Below are positions 40,876-49,525 of a stretch of 64,000 nucleotides of DNA, piece by piece (positions within the stretch are counted from its first letter, which is position 1; every line of letters begins with the position of its first letter). Location of the stretch: positions 2,232,001 through 2,296,000 of the forward strand of contig NZ_CP175563.1 in NCBI RefSeq assembly GCF_046097065.1. The letters run 5' to 3'. The DNA comes from Syntrophus buswellii. GTDB taxonomy: Bacteria; Desulfobacterota; Syntrophia; Syntrophales; Syntrophaceae. The position numbers and the translations under genes were made by a program. Under the pieces are notes generated by a model. It was not told where the DNA came from. It saw only the letters and a program-made list of their open reading frames with translations, and ran no database searches.

Positions 40876-41130
40876 ATGGATAAAGAATCAAGAGAAACCC
40901 TCATGCGCATGGCTTACGCAAGCAGCGTGGGCATCGGAATGGTTCTTGCCATTTTCGGCTGCTTGTACCTGGGCAGATACCTGGACGAGCAATTCGGAAC
41001 GGGATTGCGTTTTACGATTATCTTCCTGCTCCTGGGCATTGCGGCCGGCTTTCGAAATCTTTATTACATCATCAAAAAATATTCCGCCGATGAAAAATCG
41101 TCGGCCGATACGGACGATACAAAAAAGTGA
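40876..41130 (+). CDS. atpZ: AtpZ-type small membrane protein of the ATP synthase operon
   Basis: An 84-aa protein with two transmembrane helices (SVGIGMVLAIFGCLYLGRY and FTIIFLLLGIAAGFRNLYY), matching the AtpZ/AtpI family located at the start of F1Fo operons. It may assist magnesium uptake or c-ring assembly. The stop overlaps the next start (GTGA). Confidence 0.85.
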   Translation: MDKESRETLMRMAYASSVGIGMVLAIFGCLYLGRYLDEQFGTGLRFTIIFLLLGIAAGFRNLYYIIKKYSADEKSSADTDDTKK

Positions 41131-41519
41131 ATCGGATAGAAAAAGCCCCTCTTCAGCGAAGACTTGAAATCACGAACTGGGTGGTTCTGGGCTTTATTCT
41201 CCTCGGCAGCACCTTCCTTAAGTCCCTCTCCTTTTCGCTTGGGATCCTGCTGGGCGGCTTGATCAGCATCGTCAATTTCTACTGGCTCCACCAGAATCTC
41301 CGCGACACGTTCGAGCACCTGATGGATGGCTCCAAATCATCCATCCTGCTCAAATACGGCGTCCGGCTTGCCGTCACCGCCGTTCTTCTCTATTTCATCA
41401 TTGCCTATCGCGTAGCGGACGTTCTGGGCCTGCTCCTGGGTCTTTCCATCGTCATCATCAACATCGTTTTCACCGTCATCGTGACGTTTCATAAAAAAAA
41501 TTTTGAGGAGGTTCGTTAA
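41127..41519 (+). CDS. atpI: ATP synthase subunit I
   Basis: A 130-aa membrane protein with four helices arranged in two pairs (NWVVLGFILLGSTFL, SLGILLGGLISIVNFYWL, LAVTAVLLYFII, LGLLLGLSIVIINIVFTVIV). It starts at GTG 41127 overlapping the preceding stop. Helps assemble the Fo rotor. Located between atpZ and atpB. Confidence 0.85.
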   Translation: MNRIEKAPLQRRLEITNWVVLGFILLGSTFLKSLSFSLGILLGGLISIVNFYWLHQNLRDTFEHLMDGSKSSILLKYGVRLAVTAVLLYFIIAYRVADVLGLLLGLSIVIINIVFTVIVTFHKKNFEEVR

Positions 41520-41522
41520 ACA

Positions 41523-42176
41523 ATGCATGCTCTGTCGTTTTTTCAAAACCCCTTTTTCCCGGATCACGTAACCTACACGTGGTTTGTCATGGCCTTGCTG
41601 ATCCTGGGCGGCTTGCTGGTCAGGGGCGGGATGGAACTGTATCCGGGTAAATTGCAGAATTTCATGGAAGTCGTCATTGGCGGGCTTGATTCATTAGTTA
41701 CGGACACCATGGGGCATGAAGGAAAGAACTTTTTCCCCCTCATCGCCACCATCGCACTTTTTATTCTCGTATCCAACCTCCTTGGCCTTGTTCCCGGCTT
41801 CGGCAGCCCCACGGCGAATCTGAACACCAATGCGGCCATGGCCATCGTAGTTTTTATCCTGACTCACATCATGGGGGTCAAGGTTCACGGCGGCAAATAC
41901 ATCAAACAGTTCATGGGGCCCGTATGGTGGCTGACGCCCCTCATACTCCCCATTGAGATCGTCAGCCATCTCGTCCGTCCCGTGTCTCTCTCAATCCGAC
42001 TTTTCGGCAATATGGAGGGTGGTCACATCGTCATCGCCGTGTTGCTCATCCTGGCTCCCTTTCTTGTTCCCGTACCGATTCTCATTCTGAAACTCCTCAT
42101 CTGCTTCATCCAGACCCTGGTCTTTACGCTCCTGGCCATGATGTACATCGGCGGCGCCATGGGGGAAGCTCATTAA
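41523..42176 (+). CDS. atpB: F1Fo ATP synthase subunit a
   Basis: A 217-aa proton or sodium half-channel protein. The essential Arg is in VRPVSLSIRLFGNMEGGH; NLLGLVPGF and the C-terminal QTLVFTLLAMMYIGGAMG are family hallmarks. AGGAGG is upstream of ATG 41523. The operon ends here with a terminator; atpE (subunit c), which usually follows, is absent from this position. Confidence 0.95.
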   Translation: MHALSFFQNPFFPDHVTYTWFVMALLILGGLLVRGGMELYPGKLQNFMEVVIGGLDSLVTDTMGHEGKNFFPLIATIALFILVSNLLGLVPGFGSPTANLNTNAAMAIVVFILTHIMGVKVHGGKYIKQFMGPVWWLTPLILPIEIVSHLVRPVSLSIRLFGNMEGGHIVIAVLLILAPFLVPVPILILKLLICFIQTLVFTLLAMMYIGGAMGEAH

Positions 42177-42198
42177 TTTCAAGGCTCTTTAAAATTTC

Positions 42199-42240
42199 AA
42201 AAGCCACGTCCTTCACGTGAAGGGCGTGGCTTTTGTTTTT
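42199..42240 (+). terminator. Terminator after atpB
   Basis: AAAAGCCACG (42199-42208) pairs with CGTGGCTTTT (42225-42234) around a second palindrome CCTTCACGTGAAGG, followed by GTTTTT. Strong, and placed 23 bases after atpB. Confidence 0.9.
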
Positions 42241-42263
42241 GTCATGCGGCTTCGATTCCGGAA

Positions 42264-42839
42264 TTACGCCGGCCTCTGAATGGCCTCCCAGACAGAGTCC
42301 CTCCCCAGGCCGGTCTTCGCAGAAAAAAGAATCGGCGCAGCGTCAAGGTTCAGAAGCTCCTTAACGGCCCGCTGCCTTTTTTTGCTTTCCCCCCGGGAGA
42401 GCTTGTCCATTTTTGTCAGGACAAAGAGCGTCCTTCGACCGTAAAAATCCAGCCATGACTTCAGTGCAAGATCCTCAGCGGACGGATCTCTGCGGATGTC
42501 GAGGATCAAAACAACAAGCTTCAGACAATCCCGCTCCCGCAGATAGGTTTCAACCATCGGGCCCCATTCTCTTTTGACCGCTTCGGGCACCCTGGCAAAA
42601 CCGTATCCGGGAAGATCGACAAAAAGCAGCTCATCGTTGATGTTGAAAAAATTGATCAACTGCGTCCGCCCCGGCGTGTTGCTGGTCCGGGCCAGCCGTT
42701 TTCTCTGGACGAGGGCATTGATCAGCGAGGATTTGCCGACGTTCGACCGGCCGGCAAACGCCACTTCGGGAAGACTTTCCCGGGGATAGCCCGAAGGGGA
42801 TGTCGCACTCTTTACAAAATCCACAGTCACAATTTTCAT
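42264..42839 (-). CDS. engB: Ribosome biogenesis GTPase EngB/YsxC
   Basis: A 191-aa TRAFAC GTPase needed for 50S assembly. G1 is GRSNVGKSSL, the G2 threonine is in RTSNTPGRTQ, G3 is DLPGYGFARV and G4 is TKMDKLS. The start overlaps the stop of the upstream sigma-54 regulator (ATGA), an unusual operon partner. Intact and of normal length. Confidence 0.96.
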   Translation of the reverse strand: MKIVTVDFVKSATSPSGYPRESLPEVAFAGRSNVGKSSLINALVQRKRLARTSNTPGRTQLINFFNINDELLFVDLPGYGFARVPEAVKREWGPMVETYLRERDCLKLVVLILDIRRDPSAEDLALKSWLDFYGRRTLFVLTKMDKLSRGESKKRQRAVKELLNLDAAPILFSAKTGLGRDSVWEAIQRPA

Positions 42840-44275
42840 GGGCCGGCTTTTTCCTCGACGGCAAGCCTTTCCTCTTCAAGGCTTCTGTCAAAGCCGTCAC
42901 GCTCAAAGGAAATGCCGTATTTTTCCAGCTTGCGCTCCAGCGTGGGACGCGATATTCCCAGAATGTCGCAAAGCTCCCCCTTGTTTTTCCCTCTCTCACG
43001 CTGCAGGATTTTCCGGATATGCTGCTCTTCCACATCATCCAGGGTCAGCAGTTCGCACGACGTTCCGCCCTCTTCGAGCCGGAAGGTCTGCTCCGATCCG
43101 GACAGGTCCTGCTTTTCGAAAAGTTCCGGAAAGTCGCTTTTCTCCAGGATCCTGCCCTTGGCCATGACGCCGGCGCGTACGAGCAGGTTCTCCAGCTCCC
43201 GGACGTTTCCGGGCCAGTCATGGCCTTGAAACGCCTCCATCACGTCGTCGGACACCCCCAGGATCCTTCGGCCGATGTCCCGGTTAACCTTGGCCAGGAG
43301 ATATTGAACGAGCCGCGGAAGATCTTCCGGCCGTTCCCTCAGGGGGGGCATTTTAATGGAGACGATATTCAGCCGGTAAAAAAGATCAGGGCGGAATTTC
43401 CCCTCCCGGACCAGCGTTCGAAGATTTTTGTTCGTCGCCGCTATGACCCGGGCGTGGACATGCACCTTATCCTTGCCTCCCACGCGCTCAAACTCCATTT
43501 CCTGGAGCACCCGGAGCAGCTTGGCCTGGAGATTGACGGACATTTCACTGATTTCATCGAGGAAGAGCGTCCCGTAACGAGCCAGCTCGAACTTTCCCAG
43601 CTGCCGGTTGAAGGCGCTTGTGAACGAGCCTTTTTCGTGGCCGAACAGTTCCGATTCCAGAAGCGTCTCCACAATGGCGGAACAGTTTACGGCAATGAAG
43701 GGCTCATTGGGTGAGGTATGGCTGTGAATGACTTTGGCAACAAGCTCTTTTCCCGTGCCGCTCTCGCCTTCAATCAGGACGGTCGTCCGGCTCTGGGAGA
43801 TGACTCCGACCATCTTGAAGATTTCCCTCATGTCCTTCCCGGTGCCGATGATGTCCCCCTTCCTGAATTCCAGGGTGGATTCCCTGGAGAACCGGTCCGT
43901 CCTCCTGTCCAGATCCAGGGTACTCATCGCTTTTCTCACCGACGCAGACAGCTCGCTCATATCCTCCGATTTATGGATGTAATCGAAGGCGCCGATTTTC
44001 ATGACCCGAACGATGCTTCCCATCTCCGGACAGGACATCATCGCAATCACTTTGATCCGTTCATTTTCCTCCAGCAGCTCCTCCAGAATCGTCAGTCCGT
44101 CTACATCGGAGAGGGCCAGATCCATAATGACCAGATCCGGTGACTTCTGAACGCAGAGATTCAACCCGTCCGTTCCCGTGGAGGCCGTATACGTCTCATA
44201 CCCCTCCTTAGCCAGGAAGTGCCTGATCTTTTCCAGGGCTGAATGATCCCCGTCAATCACAAGAATGCTGGACAT
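42836..44275 (-). CDS. NtrC-family sigma-54-dependent response regulator
   Basis: A 479-aa regulator: a receiver domain (residues 1-120; phospho-Asp in LVIMDLALSD, Lys in YIHKSED), AAA+ domain (Walker A GESGTGKE, Walker B TLFLDEIS) and Fis-type HTH (LCDILGISRPTLERKLEKYG). The sigma-54 contact loop, normally GAFTGA, reads GSFTSA here. No histidine kinase is adjacent. It is cotranscribed with engB. Confidence 0.92.
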   Translation of the reverse strand: MSSILVIDGDHSALEKIRHFLAKEGYETYTASTGTDGLNLCVQKSPDLVIMDLALSDVDGLTILEELLEENERIKVIAMMSCPEMGSIVRVMKIGAFDYIHKSEDMSELSASVRKAMSTLDLDRRTDRFSRESTLEFRKGDIIGTGKDMREIFKMVGVISQSRTTVLIEGESGTGKELVAKVIHSHTSPNEPFIAVNCSAIVETLLESELFGHEKGSFTSAFNRQLGKFELARYGTLFLDEISEMSVNLQAKLLRVLQEMEFERVGGKDKVHVHARVIAATNKNLRTLVREGKFRPDLFYRLNIVSIKMPPLRERPEDLPRLVQYLLAKVNRDIGRRILGVSDDVMEAFQGHDWPGNVRELENLLVRAGVMAKGRILEKSDFPELFEKQDLSGSEQTFRLEEGGTSCELLTLDDVEEQHIRKILQRERGKNKGELCDILGISRPTLERKLEKYGISFERDGFDRSLEEERLAVEEKAGP

Positions 44276-44345
44276 CTCTCTTACGTCTCGAAATAAAATT
44301 CAAGCGAACGCCATTTCATCATCATGACCCAGAGCGGCCTTTCGC

Positions 44346-44975
44346 TTATTTCAAGCCGCCGGCGGGCGGCTGCTGCAGTTTTTCCAGCTCCCGAACCAGG
44401 ACTTCCAGGGGCGGCCGCTGATTGATATCCTTGACATGGATGTATCGGATGATGCCCTGCTTATCGATGATAAACACGGCCCGTTCAGCGATCCCTTCGG
44501 AACGCAGGATCCCGAACCTGGATGCGACTTCGCCATGGGGATAGAAATCGGAAAGAACGGGAAACCACAACTGACCCATCTGGTTCGTCCAGGAGTAGAG
44601 CGTCGGGATATTGTCCACCGAAATTCCCAGCAGGACCGCATCATTGCTGTCGAAAATGTCCTTGACGATATTATAGCCAGGCCACTGATCGGAACAGACG
44701 GGAGTCCATGCGGCGGGGATAAAGGAAAGCATCACGTTCTTTTTTCCCCGGTAATCGCTGAGCGAAACGAGTTCCCCGGAAAGGGACCTGAGGGTGAAAT
44801 CCGGAGCCGGGTCGCCCACTTTCACCTTGAGCACGCTGTCGACGGGTTTCATGCTTCCCCTATCATAGACATTGTCCTTGAAGGCGTCCGACAGGCAGTA
44901 GGCTGCCGGGCCGGACAGGAGAAACAGGGCGGCGGCCATAAAGAACGCTGCAACACTCCTGAAATATTTTGCCAT
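44346..44975 (-). CDS. Exported peroxiredoxin (AhpC/TSA family)
   Basis: A 209-aa thiol peroxidase-like protein with an N-terminal signal peptide (SVAAFFMAAALFLLSGPAAYC). The peroxidatic Cys region is AAWTPVCSDQ (Thr-x2-Cys), followed by GISVDNIPTLYSW and the C-terminal ERAVFIIDKQGIIRY typical of Prx. It should act in the periplasm. It lies 13 bases after a thioredoxin-like gene, so they form an operon for thiol-based peroxide handling. Confidence 0.88.
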   Translation of the reverse strand: MAKYFRSVAAFFMAAALFLLSGPAAYCLSDAFKDNVYDRGSMKPVDSVLKVKVGDPAPDFTLRSLSGELVSLSDYRGKKNVMLSFIPAAWTPVCSDQWPGYNIVKDIFDSNDAVLLGISVDNIPTLYSWTNQMGQLWFPVLSDFYPHGEVASRFGILRSEGIAERAVFIIDKQGIIRYIHVKDINQRPPLEVLVRELEKLQQPPAGGLK

Positions 44976-44988
44976 GATCCACCTCTTA

Positions 44989-45579
44989 TTAAATACCGGT
45001 CAGTTTGATGACCAGGTTCAAAAACGAGTCGGCATTGCCGAAAGCCCCCAGTTTTGAATAGACAATCCGATAGGAACCGTTGGGATAGTTCCGGAGCACA
45101 ATAAAATAGGGGGTTCTAACCTCTCCGAATTTTTTGTGCAGGACAAAGTCTCCATCGTCAAAGAGGGGAAAAGGAATCTGGTATTTTTTCCTGAACGTGT
45201 CCACCTCATAGGCATTGTTACCTGCACCGATCCCTATGATCTTGATTTTACCCCGCAGGGAAACCGTCTTTTCAATTTTTTCATAAAGCGCGTTCACCGT
45301 GGGCGCCTCCGCTTGGCAATGGGGGCAGTACATGCTGAAAATTTCCAGAATAACGACGTCTGCCTTGATCTGCGTAACCTTGAACGTTCCCTTCCCCATG
45401 AAAGGCAGGCCGCGGGAAAGGCCAAGATAATTTCTAGCCGCTGTATCCTGGGGCACGGCCAGTTCAAAATCGGGCAATGTCCCACCAGCCTGGGGGGGAG
45501 CACCCGCACAGGCATTTCCCACCATAACGGCCAGAACAGCGGCCATCACCAATGCACAGATTGCCGAGAAACGGTTCAT
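44989..45579 (-). CDS. Exported thioredoxin-like (TlpA/ResA-type) protein
   Basis: A 196-aa protein. ATG 45579 is preceded by GGAGG. Signal peptide AICALVMAAVLAVMVGNACAG, then a thioredoxin fold with the active site SMYCPHCQAEAP. KADVVILEIFS and FPLFDDGDFVLHKKFG are typical TlpA/AhpC-TSA elements. Likely reductant for the neighbouring exported peroxiredoxin; the pairing is inferred from adjacency. Confidence 0.86.
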   Translation of the reverse strand: MNRFSAICALVMAAVLAVMVGNACAGAPPQAGGTLPDFELAVPQDTAARNYLGLSRGLPFMGKGTFKVTQIKADVVILEIFSMYCPHCQAEAPTVNALYEKIEKTVSLRGKIKIIGIGAGNNAYEVDTFRKKYQIPFPLFDDGDFVLHKKFGEVRTPYFIVLRNYPNGSYRIVYSKLGAFGNADSFLNLVIKLTGI

Positions 45580-45821
45580 AACCTTACCTCCTCCACAAAA
45601 CAGAATAAAAGCCGCGTTACCACCCTGACACACAACCATCAGCTTCCAATATAGGTTAAGGGTTTTAATGTGTCAATGACAATGGTTGTACCATTCAGGC
45701 CGCTGCCGAAGCAAAATCTTCTTTACAAAACACCGCCCTGTTATGATATCAGAGAATGATTTTTCCAGAAGAGAAGTTCTCCACAAAATGAACGGATTCA
45801 AGAAAGGAAGTTGGTAAGATC

Positions 45822-47081
45822 ATGAAGGCAAGGATTTTTCTGGCCCTTTGTTTCGTCTTTTTAATGTGTGCGGCAGGCTGTCAAAAACCCCGCGTTCTGG
45901 AACCCTTCCCGACGGAACCCCCGAAGCAGGAATTGCCGCAACCCCGGATCCAGGAAGAGGAGTTGCCCCTGCAGAAATACTCCAAGCAGTTGCCGTCGGG
46001 CCAACTCGCCTTGCGGAAAATAACCGACCCAGCCGAGATCCCCGACTTTACCGAAGCCTGCGAGGACCTGTCCAACCTGGAAACGGCCATCCACAACAGC
46101 CTGAACTATCTCAAGAAACCTTCAAGCAAACTGTTCTTTCCCTACGGGGAGATAACTCATCAGCACATGGAAGAGAGCCTGAACGCCTTTGCAGAGCTCA
46201 TTCATTCCGGCCACAGGGGATCCGATCTCAATGCCCTCATCCGGGAACAGTTCGATGTCTATGCCTCCGTCGGCTGCGACGACAAGGGCACCGTGCTCTT
46301 CACCGGCTACTTCACCCCGGTCTTTGACGGATCCAGGGAATCCAGCGGACGTTTCAAGTACCCCCTTTACAGCCAGCCGGAAGATCTTGAGAAAAACCCG
46401 GAGGGCGTCACGCTGGGCAGACGCACCGTTGACGGAATCGTCCCCTATCCGCCGCGTGCCGAACTCGAAGATTCCGGTATGCTGCAGGGCAGGGAAATCA
46501 TGTGGCTTGACGACCCGTTTCAGGTCTTTATCGTCCATGTGCAGGGATCGGCGATGATCCGTCAGCCCGACGGCTCGCTCGTCGGGATCGGCTATGCCGC
46601 AAATAACGGTCACCCCTACCAGAGCATCGGCCAGAAGATGGTTGAAGACGGAAAGATACCGGAAGACCGGATGAGCCTCTCGGCCATGATCGAATACTTC
46701 AAGGCCCACCCCAATGAAATTTCAGAATACACCCGGCAAAACCCACGATTCGTCTTCTTTCAGGTAGCAGACGGACCGCCCCGGGGGTCCCTCAATGAAC
46801 CGGTCGTTCCGTACCGGACCATCGCCACGGACAAGTCTATCTTCCCACGAGCGGGGCTGACATTCATTTCCACTACCCTGCCCCGGACGTCGGGTAACGA
46901 TGTCCTCCAGAAACCATACTCCGGTTTTGCCCTGGATCAGGACACCGGCGGCGCCATCCGCGCACCGGGGAGGTGCGATGTCTACATGGGACAAGGCGAT
47001 ACGGCGGGAAGGCTGGCTGGAAAGACATACCGGGAAGGCCGTCTGTATTACCTGTTCGTGAAACCGGAACTCAGAAATTAA
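45822..47081 (+). CDS. mltA: Membrane-bound lytic murein transglycosylase A
   Basis: A 419-aa lipoprotein. The signal MKARIFLALCFVFLMCAAGC ends at a lipobox-like AAGC. The MltA insert domain (GYFTPVFDGSRE...DPFQVFIVHVQGSAMI) and the C-terminal 3D domain (ALDQDTGGAIRAPGRCDVYMG, with the catalytic Asp) are complete. It cleaves peptidoglycan to 1,6-anhydromuropeptides at the outer membrane. Confidence 0.94.
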   Translation: MKARIFLALCFVFLMCAAGCQKPRVLEPFPTEPPKQELPQPRIQEEELPLQKYSKQLPSGQLALRKITDPAEIPDFTEACEDLSNLETAIHNSLNYLKKPSSKLFFPYGEITHQHMEESLNAFAELIHSGHRGSDLNALIREQFDVYASVGCDDKGTVLFTGYFTPVFDGSRESSGRFKYPLYSQPEDLEKNPEGVTLGRRTVDGIVPYPPRAELEDSGMLQGREIMWLDDPFQVFIVHVQGSAMIRQPDGSLVGIGYAANNGHPYQSIGQKMVEDGKIPEDRMSLSAMIEYFKAHPNEISEYTRQNPRFVFFQVADGPPRGSLNEPVVPYRTIATDKSIFPRAGLTFISTTLPRTSGNDVLQKPYSGFALDQDTGGAIRAPGRCDVYMGQGDTAGRLAGKTYREGRLYYLFVKPELRN

Positions 47082-47263
47082 CCGTGCTTATGATGGAAGA
47101 CGGTCAGCCTGGAGCGGTCAGGCACTGATGCCCAATCAGGCATTGCCGCTCATGGATTTCCATATCCTTTTGTTGTCTGCGGGAATTTATTCCCTCACCC
47201 CGTTATAACCCCAGGGCTTTCTACCGCCATGACTGGTTTTATCTTTAAACGTTTGTGAATGTC

Positions 47264-49282
47264 ATGTTTACTGTAAAACATTCTTTATTGGTTCCCCTAA
47301 TAACATTGTTTCTTTTTTTTGAAGCCGCTTCACTGCTCCAGGCTTCCCAGAATGACTTCAATGGGGATCATATTCCCGACATTCTCTGGAGAAACGCCGT
47401 TACAGGCCAGGTGAATCTCTGGTTGATGAAAGCCGATGGCGACCATGCCGGAGACAAGCCCCTCAGAGAAAATCCGGATTGGACCATCGCGGGAACCCAT
47501 GATTTCAACAGGGACGGAATCGCGGACATCCTCTGGAGAAGCACGGATACCGGCCAGGTCGTCCTCTGGTTTATGAAGAACGATGGGACAAGACTCGGTT
47601 ACAAACGACTCAGAACCGATCTGGACTGGACAGTAGCAGGGTCCGATGACTTCAATGGGGACCAGATTCCCGACATTCTCTGGAGAAACGCCGTTACAGG
47701 CCAGGTGAATCTCTGGTTGATGAAAGCCGATGGCGACCATGCCGGAGACAAGCCCCTCAGAGAAAATCCGGATTGGACCATCGCGGGAACCCATGATTTC
47801 AACAGGGACGGAATCGCGGACATCCTCTGGAGAAGCACGGATACCGGCCAGGTCGTCCTCTGGTTTATGAAGAACGATGGGACAAGGCTCGGTTACAAAC
47901 GACTCAGAACCGATCTGGACTTGGCAATCATCAGTCAATATTCGGTTTACGGCCTCAAGCTTCCCCACGAAATGAAATCCGTCAAGTTGGTGGAAGACGG
48001 CATTTTCACCATGTCCCCCTCAGGTTCTTATCCGGCATATCGATATAAGGGAACTTTCGACAGAACCTATTTTGGTTATTATTCTTCCAATCATTGCATT
48101 TCTTTGGCGTATTGGAACCATTCCCAAAATCAGCCGGGCAATCCCGTGATCCTATGGGAGGATTGGGGTTGGAATTCCGGTGGGACGTTGCTCGGCGATG
48201 ACCATGCGAATCCATCTGTCATTGTCTTGGAGAAGCAAGTTGGGGGACACATTGAGCATAATGGTAAACTATTGGTCGCTGCGGCAGAACATGGATCCGA
48301 CAAGACAGGAAAGGGGAGACTGGAATTAAGGAGATCGAAGCTCCCGGAATCGATAGACTCCTGGGAAAATACGATTTCTCTTCGGTCAACCAAGGCCACT
48401 TATCCACGTTTAATGGAACTGGCGGATGGACGAATCTGGCTGCTCTGCCGACTGCAGAGGTTTGTGGCAAATGCCACCAACACCTTCTACTTTTGGGAAA
48501 GCATTGATGCCGGCACGACTTGGAGCGAGCCGAAATTGCTTGTTGACATCAATCCTGGCACGCATGAATCCATTTATGTCACCGTGAATAAAAATGCTGC
48601 TGGTTCGAAACTGCATTTTACGTTTAACAGCTACATCTATGATAATCCGTCTCCCGGATTAAGGCGCTATAAGAACATCTACTACATCTGTTATGATGTT
48701 CCTCTTGACCAATGGGAAAAAAGCGACGGACAAATCGTTTCGCAACCCTTGACATTGGACAAGTTAGATGTCGTTTATCAGAGCGATGATACGCCCGGGC
48801 TGGAAGACTGGACCTATTTGTCAGATATTAAAGTGGATGCCCGCGGGAATCCTGTTCTTGTAAGCATCAATTCGCAGGATCGAGGCTCGCGGGACAGGTT
48901 TGACCCGAATATCAAGGATTTCGTTTTGTATCATTTTCGCCAGGACGGTGAATGGCGGACAGAAACCGTTTGTGAAACGGCCCGTTTTTTTTATCCGAAT
49001 ATGGCTACCCTTCATGGAAAGTATTTGAATATGGTATTTGCCAGTCCCCCGGATGAAAACGGATACGGGAAAGACTTGGTTGGATTTGTAAGGAAGGGAG
49101 ACACGTGGGAACAATATATGATTATAAAATCCCCGGAAACTGTCGATGGGCACAGTGCCCGCCCCTTCTATGCCTTGAATTCCCAAGATGAGTCCCTCAT
49201 CTTTTGGAATTTCATAACTTATTATGAAGGCTCTCCATATGTGAACTGGACTTCCAGCATTTTCGGCTGTTTAATAAAATGA
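47264..49282 (+). CDS. Secreted FG-GAP/VCBS-repeat and BNR-domain protein
   Basis: A 672-aa exported protein. ATG 47264 (MFTVKHSLLVPLITLFLF) opens a good signal peptide; GTG 47255 is the alternative. Residues about 25-220 are four 49-residue repeats (DFNGDxIPDILWRN, DFNRDGIADILWRS), FG-GAP/VCBS-type Ca-binding blades. They form two nearly identical 98-residue pairs, a 294-bp tandem DNA duplication (first copy from 47351, second from 47645). The C-terminal about 430 residues (DDHANPSVIVLEKQVGGHIEHNG...) resemble BNR_4 sialidase-like beta-propellers. Probably surface or extracellular; substrate unknown. Confidence 0.8.
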   Translation: MFTVKHSLLVPLITLFLFFEAASLLQASQNDFNGDHIPDILWRNAVTGQVNLWLMKADGDHAGDKPLRENPDWTIAGTHDFNRDGIADILWRSTDTGQVVLWFMKNDGTRLGYKRLRTDLDWTVAGSDDFNGDQIPDILWRNAVTGQVNLWLMKADGDHAGDKPLRENPDWTIAGTHDFNRDGIADILWRSTDTGQVVLWFMKNDGTRLGYKRLRTDLDLAIISQYSVYGLKLPHEMKSVKLVEDGIFTMSPSGSYPAYRYKGTFDRTYFGYYSSNHCISLAYWNHSQNQPGNPVILWEDWGWNSGGTLLGDDHANPSVIVLEKQVGGHIEHNGKLLVAAAEHGSDKTGKGRLELRRSKLPESIDSWENTISLRSTKATYPRLMELADGRIWLLCRLQRFVANATNTFYFWESIDAGTTWSEPKLLVDINPGTHESIYVTVNKNAAGSKLHFTFNSYIYDNPSPGLRRYKNIYYICYDVPLDQWEKSDGQIVSQPLTLDKLDVVYQSDDTPGLEDWTYLSDIKVDARGNPVLVSINSQDRGSRDRFDPNIKDFVLYHFRQDGEWRTETVCETARFFYPNMATLHGKYLNMVFASPPDENGYGKDLVGFVRKGDTWEQYMIIKSPETVDGHSARPFYALNSQDESLIFWNFITYYEGSPYVNWTSSIFGCLIK

Positions 49283-49334
49283 TCGCCGGTTGGAAGATTC
49301 CATGTTTTCACATGGACCCAAACGGTGGCAGACA

Positions 49335-49370
49335 TAAAAAACGGGGTTACAGAACATACCATAACCCCGT
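49335..49370 (-). terminator. Terminator of tRNA-Val
   Basis: On the minus strand ACGGGGTTA (complement of 49362-49370) pairs with TAACCCCGT (complement of 49341-49349), followed by TTTTTT. It is nine bases after the tRNA. Confidence 0.85.
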
Positions 49371-49379
49371 AACGCTTCA

Positions 49380-49454
49380 TGGTAGGCGGTACTGGGATTG
49401 AACCAGTGACTTCTACCGTGTGAAGGTAGCACTCTCCCGCTGAGTTAACCGCCC
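49380..49454 (-). tRNA. tRNA-Val (CAC)
   Basis: A 75-base cloverleaf on the minus strand: acceptor GGGCGGT with ACCGCCT (G-T at 1-72), anticodon stem CTACC/GGTAG around the loop TTCACAC (anticodon CAC, codon GTG), T-arm CTGG-TTCAATC-CCAG, and encoded CCA. Monocistronic, with its own promoter and terminator. Confidence 0.95.
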
Positions 49455-49472
49455 ATCGTTTTACGGGTGCAA

Positions 49473-49501
49473 GCTATATCCTAAAGAATTCTCTTTTTCA
49501 A
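49473..49501 (-). promoter_or_regulatory. Sigma-70 promoter of tRNA-Val
   Basis: On the minus strand TTGAAA, a 17-base spacer and TATAGC end 19 bases before the tRNA. Confidence 0.7.
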
Positions 49502-49525
49502 GGGGAAAAATAGTTCGTCTCCATT

